This document shows positions 47,465-57,442 of a stretch of 64,000 nt of DNA, in pieces (positions within the stretch are counted from its first letter, which is position 1; each line of letters starts with the position of its first letter). The notes beneath the pieces were generated by a model that saw nothing but the letters and a program-made list of their open reading frames with translations, ran no database searches and was not told the DNA's origin. Both the position numbers and the translations under genes were made by a program. This stretch comes from Carpediemonas membranifera (taxonomy: Eukaryota; Fornicata), in the NCBI GenBank assembly GCA_019828565.1, contig JAHDYR010000001.1, positions 1-64,000 on the forward strand. Direction: 5' to 3'.

Positions 47465-48031
47465 TCAGGTCTGGTAGTCGCCCAGCGACCGGAGCTGCGC
47501 AGTGATGGCGTCGGCCTCGGCGAACCCAGCCAGGTGGACCTCAGCCTCGGCGGCCAGGCCAGTCAACTGGCGAATGGTGCGCTCCTCAGCGCTCGTGTCC
47601 TCGCCAAGCTCCTTCCGACTGAGGGCACACTGCCACGTCACGCGGACGGCCGGCTGGAGGAAGGCGCGGAGCGTGGCGTACCTGGCCTGCAGCTCGGGCG
47701 CGAGGGTGGGGAAGTCGACGACCTCGTTGTCAGCGGCCTCGAGCATGCGGGCCATCTCGTCGAGCGAGGGGAGAGACTCGAAGGCGGCGGCGCCGTCGAC
47801 GATGGCCGAGGCCGCCTGGTAGGCAGCGCTGACAGCGGCGATCCTGGCCTCGAGCGCCTCGACCCCGGCCCTGGCCTGGGCGATGGCCGCCTCGTACTCG
47901 GTGATGCGGATCTCTGGGTGGCGTCTGGCCGGGCCGAGTCGGCTGATGAGACCAGCGGGCGACGGAGGGTCGCAAATGCTCACAACATCGTCATTGATGG
48001 CGGCCGAGAGCAGGGGATGACCCTCGAGCAT
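47465..48031 (-). CDS. N-terminal coiled-coil part of kinase-IBR module, copy 2
   Basis: 188 residues from ATG at 48,031 (MLEGHPLLSAAINDDVVSIC) to TGA. The frame is open upstream to 48,142 but only via a GTG. Beyond the first 25 residues it matches copy 1's ORF, with TEYEAAIAQ restored. It ends at the same LGDYQT-stop as copy 1, with the coiled coil LKSKAEELEEDV continuing in another frame toward the kinase start at 47,342. The upstream neighbour, the giant membrane protein gene on the same strand, stops 167 bp before this ATG. Confidence 0.55.
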   Translation of the reverse strand: MLEGHPLLSAAINDDVVSICDPPSPAGLISRLGPARRHPEIRITEYEAAIAQARAGVEALEARIAAVSAAYQAASAIVDGAAAFESLPSLDEMARMLEAADNEVVDFPTLAPELQARYATLRAFLQPAVRVTWQCALSRKELGEDTSAEERTIRQLTGLAAEAEVHLAGFAEADAITAQLRSLGDYQT

Positions 48032-48197
48032 GACGTTGATGTCCGCGGCGCGGTTGGCTTCGGTGAAGCGGCCGGGCTGGGGCGAGGCGCAGAATGACGA
48101 TGGCGAGAATCTCTTCGCAAGTGTTGTGGAAACAACCAGCACTCGGTCTGATCAATCAAACAGCCAATCAAACACGACGAGCACTTTATCCCCATCA

Positions 48198-51100
48198 TTA
48201 GACGAACGCCTTCGCATCATCAGGCATCACATCCTGCTGCATCAAAGCCCGCAGGTTAGCGGGTAAGTCACGCACACGGGGCAGCTCCAGCCGCGATATG
48301 TAGTCATCAAGCTTCACTAGCGTCTTGTCGTCTGCATCACGGACGTAGACTCTGTTCCTCTTCATCCTTACCTTGAACTTGTGGCCGGCAACTTCGTACT
48401 TGGCGTTCCTCAATCGTTTGACGTTGTACGCCTCGCCCGTCTCAAAGAAGCGCTGATTGAAGACGCCGGCGACTGCGATGTCGGCCTTGTCGTGGACGTC
48501 CTCGGGGGAGTAGACTGGGTTGTTGGCGGGCTTGGTCTCCAGCGCCTCCCAGAAGGTGGCAGTGCCTTCGCGGACAAAGGCAAAGATACATCCGATAAAG
48601 AACGTGGCAAAGTAAACAACGTAAAGGAGCACCCGCTTGAAGATGGGCGAGCTTCCTTCGATGAAGATGCTCTTGGTGTCCGACAGGCCGACCATCTGGG
48701 GACCGATGTTCTCATCGTAAGTTCGGACGGACATGACTCTGAACTCGACGAATGCCGTCAGCCCGCCCATGTCGTATGTCATGGCGTGCTCGTACGTGGT
48801 GTCGAGTGTCTCCCAGACGGTCTTGTCGATACGGCGCTGGAACATGTACTGGATGTCAGGCGAGGTTGCGGCTGCTGCAACGCTGATGACACCAGTGTCG
48901 ATCTGGTCGATCGTGACATCAACAGTGTCATTGGACGTGGTGCCGCCAAACGTGAACGTGGTGGATCCGGTCGTGACATTGAGGTTCTGGGTATAGAGGC
49001 TGGCGCCAGAGTCAATGCGGTACTGCGAGTACGCCTCGTTCATGGCCGTAATCTTGTCACCGATGCCCAGTGCGGCCACCTCGTCGCCGTGGGCGCCTGT
49101 AGTGGCGGCCGTGTCATTAGAGGTGGTGACGTTCCTGGGCGTGGCGTCGAGAGTGAGGTAGAACGTGAAGACGAACGTGTCGCCAGGTGAGATGTCGGTG
49201 TTCGAGGTGAGCGTGACGTTCTTGCGGTTGTCACCGAGCGTGTCGACGTCGGTAGTAAACTCAGTTGAGTCGGAATCGACTGTGAAATCCTCAGTGACGA
49301 GGAAGTTGCCGCGGGCGTCGAAGGCCTGTACATCACCTGAGTTAGTCAGCCTTGCCGTTATTCTGACGACGTTCTTGCCCTTCCACACGAGCCTCTGGTC
49401 CTCTAAGGCGACCAGAGTAGTCGGGTCTACAAGGACTGACTCGAAAGTGGAGTCGATAGCCGCGCCCTTGGCCTCAACCGTGCGCTCGATGCCCTGGCCG
49501 ATGGTGTCCCAGGCAACCTTATCTTGACCGACCCAATCAGTGTACGTCAGCTTGAGGTCGGCGATTGCGGGTATGTCGCCCCATGGTGAGGTCTCGCGGT
49601 GGCAACGGAGGACAAGGTACATGTCTGCGAGGTCGGGTAGGCCGTAGTGGGCGCGGGGCATGGGGAAGTAGTCGAGGTTCCCGCCGTTAAACGAGGACGA
49701 GTCGAAGGCGTTGGTAAAGTCGATGGCGTAGCTGGCCCAACCGGCAGAGTCGACCGAGGTCGGCTGAAGAGCAGCGGCAGTCACGTTGACGGCGTCCTTG
49801 ACACTGAGGTAGTAGGCCTCCATGTCGTCGTCGGCTCTGGCGTAATCTGTTGTCACAAGCTTGGTCAGCCGCTCGACCTGGGCACTCGTCATAAACTTGC
49901 CGTCGACCATGTCGATCGAGGAAGGAGCACGGAAAGTGGCCTTCAGGTCAGACGAGTGGCCGAGCGTGTAGAACACCTTGCCGTGGACCTCGTTCATCTG
50001 GGCCGCGAGGTCGGCGTCGGGCTCACCTGCACCGGTGTTATTGTAGGGCACACCGAACATGATGGGGGGCACGCGGAGGTCGGCGCCGTAAGCATGGTGA
50101 TCGCCCAAGCCGGACACATCGGTGTCGTTGGGGAGGCCCTGGAGCTGCTCGAGGTTGAGGGTGACGTTAATGGAGTACAGCCGGCCTCTGAACTGCTCGG
50201 GGAATGTGTCGAGGACCTTGATGTCATAGTAGTACGTGCCCTTGAATCCGTCGCGGATGGTGACAGCGTTGACGTGTTCAAAGTCGAAGAACAGCGGCTG
50301 CATGTCCTGGACGGCAGTGCTGGGCTTGATCTCGAGATACTGGGCGATCTCTGGGTCGACTGACACGTTCATGAAGTTGTACGCGGTGACGTTCTTGATG
50401 TAGTTGCAGTAGACGTTATCGGCGAGGAGCTTATCAGTGTCGACGTTGCGTGCCTCTGGGTTCTTGCACACAGATGGGATGTCCATGCCGTCGTTGAGCA
50501 CGTAAATGTCCCAGCCGACGTTGTTCTTGATCGTCACGCGGGCTGTGAAGCTCTGGTTCGGCTGGAGGATGCATGAGGTGCCGAGCTCGCCAGCGTAGGA
50601 GATCGTGGTCATGTCGCCGTAGCCATACTGGAGCGGACTGACCTGCATCGTGTACTGGCGGCCAGACAGGCCCCTGGTCATCTCCTGGGCGTCCTTAAGG
50701 TTCATTACATGGTAGAACCTGGTGTCGGTGGTCGCCACGACGTCAGGGATGACTGAATCAACGATGGTGACGTCGGATCTGATGCCCTGGGTGACAGATG
50801 TCTCCTCGTCCACGATGATGAACGAGTTTGGCCCGTTGACGGGGTTCCAGTACTGGAAACGTGCGCCGTCGAACACCTTGACGTCGCCCTCGTACGAGAC
50901 GCCGTCGATGGGCTCCATATGGAGGTATGCGGTCAGCGTCTCGTGGGCGCCACCACGCATAGTGAGGGCGAAGTACATCCAATCTCTGGCCTGGTTGGTG
51001 GAGATGTAGTTCTGGGTGAAGTTGCTGATAGTAGTGGGCGTGTACATCTCGGTAGAAGGGTCGCAGGCGTAGTTGTTGTACCAGTTGGAGCCTGGGCGAT

Positions 51101-54100
51101 AGGCTACAGGGACGACGTTGTTCATCCCGACTGAGCGGAGCTCCTGCACCCTCGTAGCGTTGTGCATGCTGGGCACCTTGCGGTTGAAGAGACACACGTA
51201 GTAGTTCTTGAGCCTGTTGCTAATGACAGTGGGCAGGTTGCCTTCAGAGTCCGTGATGTCAAACAGGTCGATCCACTCGTCGTCGGGGATGAGGGGTGAC
51301 TGGCCTACAGAGTACGTGTTGACGTAGCTCTGGCCGCCGAGCATCGTGTCGTCCCTGCTCTGAAGGTTATCAGACCACCAGCCAGACATGTGTGAGAAGC
51401 GGGGGTCTGTGACAGGATACGCGGGGTTGTTGCGGGCTGAGTCGTAAGTCACGGAGAAACCGACGCCCTTCCAGATGGGCCAGCTGACGATGTTATGGGG
51501 CTTGTAGATGCCGTTGTTGGCGTTGGGCAGGAGATTGTCGATGGTGTACGGGTAGCCCTGGGCGTACGGTGTCGAGCTGTAGTCGTAGTGTGTCATGTCC
51601 CACATGTTGGCCTTGGAGTAGTTATCAGGGTACCAGTCGGCCACGCGGGGCGAGTACTGCCAGTCCTTGCCGCTGTGGGTTGAGTCGGCGCGGGACAGCG
51701 TCTTTGTGGGCAGGGTGACGCCGTCCTGGCACTCGGAGACCGTGAGATCGTTGGAGCAGAGGGTGGTGGAGTTCACAGACTTTAGCTCCTCAGAGTCGAG
51801 CAGCGTGCCCTCGAGGACAGTGCCTGGCTCGGACCAGCACTCGCCGTACTTGGACCAGAACACCTGCTTTTCGTACGAGTAGTCCGTAGCCTCTGTGGGA
51901 GAGTCGAGGTCGAACCGGTCCTGGGTCCAAACGGTGGTGTTCTCGTCGTAGACTAGGCCCCTACCACCCATGTCGCCCCAGGCGTTGTGGTGGTTCTCGC
52001 CGCATCTGGCCATGTCGAAGTATTTGGGGTAGTTGGAGGTGAACTTGGACATAACCTTGACGTCGATGGCGTGGTCGGTCGGCCAAGCGTCTACATACCT
52101 CTCACCGGTCTCAGCGTCGAGCATCTCGAACGTGGTAGAGATCATGAAGTTCCTGAGCGGCGGGGGGATCGGCGGCACGTCCGCAAAGGCCGACCGGAGG
52201 GGCTGTGCCATCTTACGGTACCACAAATCAGTCCACTCAATCCTGCCCGTCGTGGCGGCGAGGGGGATGACCTGGGAGATCCCCGTGGTCAGATACTCGC
52301 GCAGGGGGATAGAGCTCGTGCCAATGGTGGAAACTGCACCGAAGCCGGCCGACTTGGAGACGTGGCCAGGGTCCGAGACGTGGTGGGTCTCGACCGAGCC
52401 CCAGAGCGTGGAGTGCTCGTTCATGTCCTGGTAGTACAGACGGTAGCGGCTAAACTGCTCGATCGACTCGTACGCCTTGACCGTGCGAACAAAGTCAGAC
52501 TCGGGGCATCCTGCGTCGCCGGTAGAGGTGGAGCAGCGCTCGAAGAGGAAGGAGAGCTGGACCGCGGGGAGGGACATGAGCGTGGTGACGCCGAACTCGA
52601 CCTTGGTGAAGCCGACAGTCTCGGGGTCGACCAGGCTGAACTCGTCAATGAGCTCGACCGAGGAGGCGGCGAGGTTATACTTGAGGTCGTACACGGCCAG
52701 CGTGGCGTTGAACGCCTCGTGCGTGTAGTTACCAATGTGCTGTACATCATCGTCCATCAAACGGGCAAGGTACTGACCGTTGGAGTTGACCAGACCCTCG
52801 AGGGCGACCTGGATAGGAGAGCCGTTGATGCTGTACCTGTCGCCCGAAGTCGTGCCTCTGCGGAAGTGTGCTGTGATGATCCACTTGCCATTGACCTTGT
52901 CCGCGGGGACAGTGATGTCAGTGTCTGTCATGGCAACGTGGTCGACGGCGAAGTTCACCATGTTGGCATTGAGGATCTGCGTCTCGGTCATGTCACCCCA
53001 ACCCACGCCGGGGGGGAGGGTAAAGACGAACTTACCGCCGCGGAACGTGTACGAGGGCATAATGGTGAACTCTGCCTGGTAGGCGTTGATCACAGAGACG
53101 CTGGGGTACTCTACGCCGTCGGCTGAGATGTAGTAGCCGCCTTGGCGCTTAGTAAAGTCGCTGTTGGTCACACCGTCGAAGTAGCGGACGTCGCGCTCGT
53201 CTCTCACGTCCGCCTGGTTGATGGGCATGAGGTAGTGGGTGGCTGTGACGTTGTTAATGTCTCTGATGTCTCCCGTGGGCAGCTCGAGATCGTCATAGTG
53301 GATCATCTTCCTGTAGCAGTTGGTGACGTTCGCCTTAGAGCACTGAGCAGTGTCGTTAGGCGCGGTAAACTGGGCCAGGCCGTTGTAATACTGGGTCGGC
53401 TTGAGCCCGTCGTCCTTAGCGGAGTCCCAGTAGCCCTTAACGTACTCGTCGGCCGTGGGAGTGACTCCAAAGTCAGCGTCAAAGTCGATCTCATAACGGG
53501 GCATGTTCGGGTCGACCAGAGAGGCGTGCTTGTCAACAGTGTAGAAGGTGTAGGCGGACGGGGTGCCTCTTGGGAGGTACTGGCGGCCGAAGTTCTCGTA
53601 GTAGTCGCCGTTCATGAAGTATAGATCGGTACGGGTGAGCCCGAGGGTGCGGCGGCCGGTGATCACGCCTTCTTCGAGGTAGCGGCGCTCGTTGAAGATG
53701 GGGCGGTTGGCCTCGTCGTTGATCGTGGGCCAGGCGGTGTGGTCGGTGCCCCACAAAGTGGTGGCGCCAACCTCCTTGGTGGCGTCGATGAACGGGACGT
53801 ACCGCTGCTGTGCGGCCTCGAATTTGGTGGCGTAGTCGTAGTAGGAAACCTGGTCAATGACCTCATAAGTGGAGTTCAAGTCGACGAGGGCGCCAATGTT
53901 GGTAATGTCTGCCTTAGTCCCATTCACACCATACGCCAGTGGGGGGAAGGCGAGCTCGTACTTGGGGTTGTCCCTGTAGCTGTGTGTGATCTTCACGGGG
54001 TCGTCCCACTCGACAGTGAGGGTGACAGCCTTGCCAGACATGAGGGCGACGTCGAGATGGTCGGCATCGAGGTCCTGCCACTGTGTACCGCGGGTGTAGT

Positions 54101-56282
54101 CCTTGGAGAAGGGGTAGACGTAGTTTGTGCGGCCGTTACCAGTGCCCATAGCGGGGGACTTCTTGTAGTATGCGTTCCAGAAGTCGAGGATGTCAGCCGT
54201 GACCTGCTGGTCCGACCCGTCTACCACGGGGGAGACGAGAGGGATCACCTGGACGTGCTGGACGTCGTACGCCCGCGTGTTCGCCCTGTTGTTTGCCGTG
54301 ACGATGGGGTCAATGGTGTAGCCCTTGCCGGGGAGGGGGTAGAAGCTGCTCGGGTCGATGTTGTAGTCGGCACGGATGAGGGCAGCGCTCTTGGCCTGGA
54401 GGTACGTGGCGCCGTGGCGGAGCTGGACGTGTACGCCGTGCGTGTTCGTATATGACACCTGAGAGGCGGCGACGACAACGTTCCAGCCGCGCTGAGTGGC
54501 CTTCGCGTCGTTGATGTACAGCGTGAACTCCAGCGAGAGCACGTCTGAGGCGGGCAGGGTCGCCACTGGGCAGGAGTAGGCGCTGAGCCATGTGATGGAG
54601 TCGTCGTTGTCCATGAAATCGTGGGGCACGACAGAAACGTTCACACAGCCGGCGGGGACGCTGGCGACGTCGAAGTAGCGGGGGAACTGCATGATTATGT
54701 TGACGTCGTCGACGGGCTCCTCGTACAAATTCATGAACTCGCTAGTGACCTTGAGGTAAATGTCGGCCTCGAGAGCGGGGAAGTAGTTCTTGCTCACTCT
54801 GTCGGACACCATGCCGTGTTCGCAGTAGGAGTTGTACAGTACGTTTTTCGCAAAGGACATCATGATGGTGTTGAGGAATACAGGATACATGGCGTCGAAA
54901 CGGGCGACTGGATGGGCTAGGTTGACGAAGATCTGGCCGTTGCCGTACTCCTTGCGGCCGTACATGAACAAGTTGTCGGAGTTCTTCGCGGCGATGCTGA
55001 TGCCTTCGTTGGGATCCTTGATCTGCAGGTTCGTAGTGTCGAACTTCATGTACTGCTTGAGCTTGGCGTCCTTGGCTGGGTTGATGGCGTATGAGGAGAG
55101 GAGGTACTGTGGGAGACGCTCCTTACTGTCCTCGAGGATGCCCATGCAAGCCGCGGCGTGGTAGAAGTTACGATCGCCTAGCGTGTTGGGTCCGCTGCAG
55201 CCGTTGATGTAAGCAGTGTTGCCGGAGGCGACGAGGACCTCGCGGGGCTTGACAGTCCCGCTGGAGAGGAGGCCGAGCTTCTCTGCGACGTAGGCACCCT
55301 TGCCGCTGGCGATGATCGTGCCGCCGTTGTTGACGAAAGCTTGGATCTGGGCCTTGCCAGACTCGCCGATGTAGTCGACAATGGTGCTCTCCATGCGCAT
55401 GATAACGTCAGGGATGACGAGAACAGCCACGGGAGCAGAATTGTGCTCCTGGGAGAGCCAGCCTGACTGGACATCGGCCTGGTCGACGTAGACGAAGGAG
55501 GTGTCCTGGATGGTGGCAGTGGTCGAGTTGAGGTACTTCTCATACGTGGTCGTGTCGAAGCACTGGGTGTACTTGCCGAGGTACGTCTTCATCGCGGTGC
55601 AGTAGTAGGACGACTCGTAGGTCAAGTCGCGGGAGCCGATGCCGGAGACAGCCTCTTGGATCTTGAGGACGGCGACGTGGCCCTCGTATATTGCCTTGGC
55701 GAGCTCAATCTCGACGCTCTCGCCCGTCTCGGACATCCAGTTGAAGTAGCCCTTCCACGGGACGGCCTCGGCGTTGGTGCGGACGATGGCGCCCTTCTCG
55801 AGCGTGCGGTCGCCGTACTGTAGGTAGTGCTTGTCGGAGTCGTAGACGTCGTTGTGGGTGAACTCGTACGGGTACATGATGAACTCAGCCTTCTGGGTCG
55901 CCAGCTTGCCAAAGACCCACTTGTACGCGCGCTGGAGACGAGAGCCGCTAGAGAAGGTCTTGGGGTTGCCTTGGGCGTCCACACGGGGGCTGCTGGAGTT
56001 ATACCAGCCGTAGTAGTGCTGGAACTTTCCAAACGGAATGACCATGGGGTCCTCAATGGTGGGAGCGGAGCCAGTAACAGAGTCCAGGAGTGCCTTGATG
56101 CGAGAGGAACTCTGGGACTTGGTGCTGGGATCCATCCACTCGTTGTCGGAGATACCATAGGGATGATTGTACTCAATGAATCGTTCTGCGCGTTCGGTGG
56201 CTGCGCTGAACAGCTTCACTGAGCCAAATGCACAACAGATCACCAGGAGGGTTGCTATGACGAAGGTGATGCGTTTCGTCAT
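48198..56282 (-). CDS. Giant type I membrane glycoprotein (2,694 aa), family unrecognised
   Basis: Single frame, ATG to TAA. An N-terminal signal peptide or anchor (TFVIATLLVICCAFGSVKLF, residues 7-25) is followed by about 2,520 luminal/extracellular residues with at least 25 N-x-S/T sites, many paired cysteines and many Tyr/Trp/Asp-rich stretches. One membrane segment lies at about 2,548-2,570 (VLLYVVYFATFFIGCIFAF), and a basic 124-residue cytoplasmic tail follows. Residues about 280-342 (VLVIPDV, then QIQAFVNNGGTIIASGKGAY) resemble the glutamine-amidotransferase-like fold of BPL_N/ThuA type domains; no catalytic Cys is evident. Later parts (about 2,280-2,480) look like beta-sandwich, adhesin-like modules. 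The tail holds NPVY (about 2,588-2,591), the form of an NPxY endocytosis signal. Probably a surface protein; ligand unknown. Long ORFs on the other strand here are shadows of GC-rich codons. Confidence 0.9.
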   Translation of the reverse strand: MTKRITFVIATLLVICCAFGSVKLFSAATERAERFIEYNHPYGISDNEWMDPSTKSQSSSRIKALLDSVTGSAPTIEDPMVIPFGKFQHYYGWYNSSSPRVDAQGNPKTFSSGSRLQRAYKWVFGKLATQKAEFIMYPYEFTHNDVYDSDKHYLQYGDRTLEKGAIVRTNAEAVPWKGYFNWMSETGESVEIELAKAIYEGHVAVLKIQEAVSGIGSRDLTYESSYYCTAMKTYLGKYTQCFDTTTYEKYLNSTTATIQDTSFVYVDQADVQSGWLSQEHNSAPVAVLVIPDVIMRMESTIVDYIGESGKAQIQAFVNNGGTIIASGKGAYVAEKLGLLSSGTVKPREVLVASGNTAYINGCSGPNTLGDRNFYHAAACMGILEDSKERLPQYLLSSYAINPAKDAKLKQYMKFDTTNLQIKDPNEGISIAAKNSDNLFMYGRKEYGNGQIFVNLAHPVARFDAMYPVFLNTIMMSFAKNVLYNSYCEHGMVSDRVSKNYFPALEADIYLKVTSEFMNLYEEPVDDVNIIMQFPRYFDVASVPAGCVNVSVVPHDFMDNDDSITWLSAYSCPVATLPASDVLSLEFTLYINDAKATQRGWNVVVAASQVSYTNTHGVHVQLRHGATYLQAKSAALIRADYNIDPSSFYPLPGKGYTIDPIVTANNRANTRAYDVQHVQVIPLVSPVVDGSDQQVTADILDFWNAYYKKSPAMGTGNGRTNYVYPFSKDYTRGTQWQDLDADHLDVALMSGKAVTLTVEWDDPVKITHSYRDNPKYELAFPPLAYGVNGTKADITNIGALVDLNSTYEVIDQVSYYDYATKFEAAQQRYVPFIDATKEVGATTLWGTDHTAWPTINDEANRPIFNERRYLEEGVITGRRTLGLTRTDLYFMNGDYYENFGRQYLPRGTPSAYTFYTVDKHASLVDPNMPRYEIDFDADFGVTPTADEYVKGYWDSAKDDGLKPTQYYNGLAQFTAPNDTAQCSKANVTNCYRKMIHYDDLELPTGDIRDINNVTATHYLMPINQADVRDERDVRYFDGVTNSDFTKRQGGYYISADGVEYPSVSVINAYQAEFTIMPSYTFRGGKFVFTLPPGVGWGDMTETQILNANMVNFAVDHVAMTDTDITVPADKVNGKWIITAHFRRGTTSGDRYSINGSPIQVALEGLVNSNGQYLARLMDDDVQHIGNYTHEAFNATLAVYDLKYNLAASSVELIDEFSLVDPETVGFTKVEFGVTTLMSLPAVQLSFLFERCSTSTGDAGCPESDFVRTVKAYESIEQFSRYRLYYQDMNEHSTLWGSVETHHVSDPGHVSKSAGFGAVSTIGTSSIPLREYLTTGISQVIPLAATTGRIEWTDLWYRKMAQPLRSAFADVPPIPPPLRNFMISTTFEMLDAETGERYVDAWPTDHAIDVKVMSKFTSNYPKYFDMARCGENHHNAWGDMGGRGLVYDENTTVWTQDRFDLDSPTEATDYSYEKQVFWSKYGECWSEPGTVLEGTLLDSEELKSVNSTTLCSNDLTVSECQDGVTLPTKTLSRADSTHSGKDWQYSPRVADWYPDNYSKANMWDMTHYDYSSTPYAQGYPYTIDNLLPNANNGIYKPHNIVSWPIWKGVGFSVTYDSARNNPAYPVTDPRFSHMSGWWSDNLQSRDDTMLGGQSYVNTYSVGQSPLIPDDEWIDLFDITDSEGNLPTVISNRLKNYYVCLFNRKVPSMHNATRVQELRSVGMNNVVPVAYRPGSNWYNNYACDPSTEMYTPTTISNFTQNYISTNQARDWMYFALTMRGGAHETLTAYLHMEPIDGVSYEGDVKVFDGARFQYWNPVNGPNSFIIVDEETSVTQGIRSDVTIVDSVIPDVVATTDTRFYHVMNLKDAQEMTRGLSGRQYTMQVSPLQYGYGDMTTISYAGELGTSCILQPNQSFTARVTIKNNVGWDIYVLNDGMDIPSVCKNPEARNVDTDKLLADNVYCNYIKNVTAYNFMNVSVDPEIAQYLEIKPSTAVQDMQPLFFDFEHVNAVTIRDGFKGTYYYDIKVLDTFPEQFRGRLYSINVTLNLEQLQGLPNDTDVSGLGDHHAYGADLRVPPIMFGVPYNNTGAGEPDADLAAQMNEVHGKVFYTLGHSSDLKATFRAPSSIDMVDGKFMTSAQVERLTKLVTTDYARADDDMEAYYLSVKDAVNVTAAALQPTSVDSAGWASYAIDFTNAFDSSSFNGGNLDYFPMPRAHYGLPDLADMYLVLRCHRETSPWGDIPAIADLKLTYTDWVGQDKVAWDTIGQGIERTVEAKGAAIDSTFESVLVDPTTLVALEDQRLVWKGKNVVRITARLTNSGDVQAFDARGNFLVTEDFTVDSDSTEFTTDVDTLGDNRKNVTLTSNTDISPGDTFVFTFYLTLDATPRNVTTSNDTAATTGAHGDEVAALGIGDKITAMNEAYSQYRIDSGASLYTQNLNVTTGSTTFTFGGTTSNDTVDVTIDQIDTGVISVAAAATSPDIQYMFQRRIDKTVWETLDTTYEHAMTYDMGGLTAFVEFRVMSVRTYDENIGPQMVGLSDTKSIFIEGSSPIFKRVLLYVVYFATFFIGCIFAFVREGTATFWEALETKPANNPVYSPEDVHDKADIAVAGVFNQRFFETGEAYNVKRLRNAKYEVAGHKFKVRMKRNRVYVRDADDKTLVKLDDYISRLELPRVRDLPANLRALMQQDVMPDDAKAFV

Positions 56283-56510
56283 TGTGGTGTCGTGCGTAGA
56301 TGGGTGATCAGTTTTTTACGCACAGAAAAAAATCCTAGATATGCGGGCGAATCCCAGCATATTCGCGCATATCCCGAATATTCTAGCACGACTGTACAGT
56401 TGGATCGATTTAGTTCCGCCCTGCAAGCATCCGCTCCAACTCCGCTCCAACGATATCTGGCCAACCGGCGCATATCACTCTGCCATCCATTTTCGTTGAC
56501 CATTCTTGAC
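56283..56510. promoter_or_regulatory. Probable promoter region of the giant membrane protein gene
   Basis: 228 bp between POP4 and the giant gene, both leftward. AT-rich relative to its surroundings, with repeated ATATGCG/ATATTCG words (56,339-56,380), a run of T on the minus strand just 5' of the start, and a tandem CTCCGCTCCAA pair at about 56,431-56,453. No defined motif. Confidence 0.35.
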
Positions 56511-57191
56511 TCACCGATATCGGAAAGATACGCCCGCCGTATCTCTCACCTTAAACTTCCTATTAGATCTCGCGGTTGCAGGACATCTGAGGTTGGTGCC
56601 ATAGATCTCGAGGTCGGCACCAGCGACAGTGAGGGCGAACACCGCCCGATCCTTACCAACAACAGTCAGCCTATCGTCTCTAGAGACAATGTAGAACGAC
56701 TGCGACGTTTCTAGCACCACAACGCCCTCCAGACCGACGTGGGTGGGGTTCGATGACTGGCGGACGGCCACGAGAGCGCCCGTCAAGTCCATTTTGAGTA
56801 TGATGCTGTACAGTGCTGCGGGGTCCATGGCGGTGGAGGGGAGAACGTCTGCGGCGTATTCGGACCAGAGGGAGTGGAGCGGCTCGTAGTCGGCGAAGGA
56901 GGCGGGGCCCGGGCGGAGGCGGGGAAGGCGACAGGCGCGCTGCTTGCGGCGAGAAAGTGGTAGCTTGTCTACACGCTTGGTTTCAGCTGCTGTGGCTGCT
57001 CCTGCAAGCGTTGGCTTGCGAGGACCGTGGACTTGGAGCAGTTTCCCTCGGAATTTGGAGTTAATTGTCGCATCCTCCTTGCTGTGTGATTGCATAAGCG
57101 TAGTACAAACTGTTGGGGAACTTTCAGAATCGATTTGACGAACAACTCGGCCTCTAAACCCATTTGCTTCTGTCCACTGACGATTATACAT
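56511..57191 (-). CDS. POP4: RNase P/MRP protein subunit POP4 (Rpp29)
   Basis: 226 residues, ATG to TGA. Residues about 100-220 match the Rpp29/UPF0086 fold: Y-E-P-L-H-S-L-W-S-E-Y (helix), then K-M-D-L-T-G-A-L-V-A-V, HVGLEGVVVLET, FYIVSRDDRLTVVGKDRAVF, IYGTNLRCP-A-R-SNRKFK. This is the Sm-like barrel that binds the RNase P or MRP RNA in tRNA and rRNA 5' processing. The N-terminal 95 residues are basic and variable, as is common for eukaryotic POP4. An internal ATG (MQSHSKED, residue 33) is an alternative start. A short upstream ORF (ATG-GCA-CAT-GTA-TAA) overlaps the first codon. Divergent from the membrane protein gene at 57,443. Confidence 0.88.
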   Translation of the reverse strand: MYNRQWTEANGFRGRVVRQIDSESSPTVCTTLMQSHSKEDATINSKFRGKLLQVHGPRKPTLAGAATAAETKRVDKLPLSRRKQRACRLPRLRPGPASFADYEPLHSLWSEYAADVLPSTAMDPAALYSIILKMDLTGALVAVRQSSNPTHVGLEGVVVLETSQSFYIVSRDDRLTVVGKDRAVFALTVAGADLEIYGTNLRCPATARSNRKFKVRDTAGVSFRYR

Positions 57192-57442
57192 GTGCCATAA
57201 ATGGCGATCAATCGGGGATTAAAGGTGGATGAAGGCTGACTACGGCACGTCTACTGGCCCGTATAGGCTCTGACTTCGCATTAGCCATTCATGCCCACCT
57301 CCCACAATCCGTAACTCGATTCTACTTTCAACGCGGTCGACCTACCCAGCGTTCCAGAATCCACGCGCCCTCTCTCAAGAGGCACCACTGTCCTGGTCGT
57401 CAAGATTCTTGGGAGATCGTGGGGTGTCGTTGTCGCGACAAG
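57192..57442. promoter_or_regulatory. Divergent promoter region between POP4 and the membrane protein gene
   Basis: 251 bp separating two outward-reading starts. It must contain both promoters. I see no repeated or known element apart from an AT-rich patch beside each start (GCCATAAATGG near 57,196 on the POP4 side). Confidence 0.4.

Larger units (their letters stand above)
45105..48031 (-). repeat. Kinase-IBR module, segmental copy 2
   Basis: About 2.9 kb. Shared with copy 3 from TCAGGCTGACGAGGAG (45,105) and with copy 1 from about 45,230. The extra 120 bp shared only with copy 3 contains the 3' end of a plus-strand gene (see 45,105-45,203). The right edge is near ATGCTCGAGGG on the minus strand (48,031). 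Differences from copy 1 are a handful of substitutions plus the 7-base and 18-base indels. Confidence 0.9.

Noticed and set aside
38515-48031. Mobile element explaining the kinase-module copies
   Set aside because: No terminal repeats, target-site duplications, transposase or reverse transcriptase seen; copies end at different points, as in segmental duplication.
51987-53126. 379-codon plus-strand ORF within the giant gene
   Set aside because: Antisense shadow; the minus strand holds an unbroken 2,694-codon frame with signal peptide, glycosylation sites and membrane segment.
56292-56714. 140-codon plus-strand ORF over the POP4 3' end
   Set aside because: It overlaps conserved POP4 core codons antisense and has no protein-like pattern.
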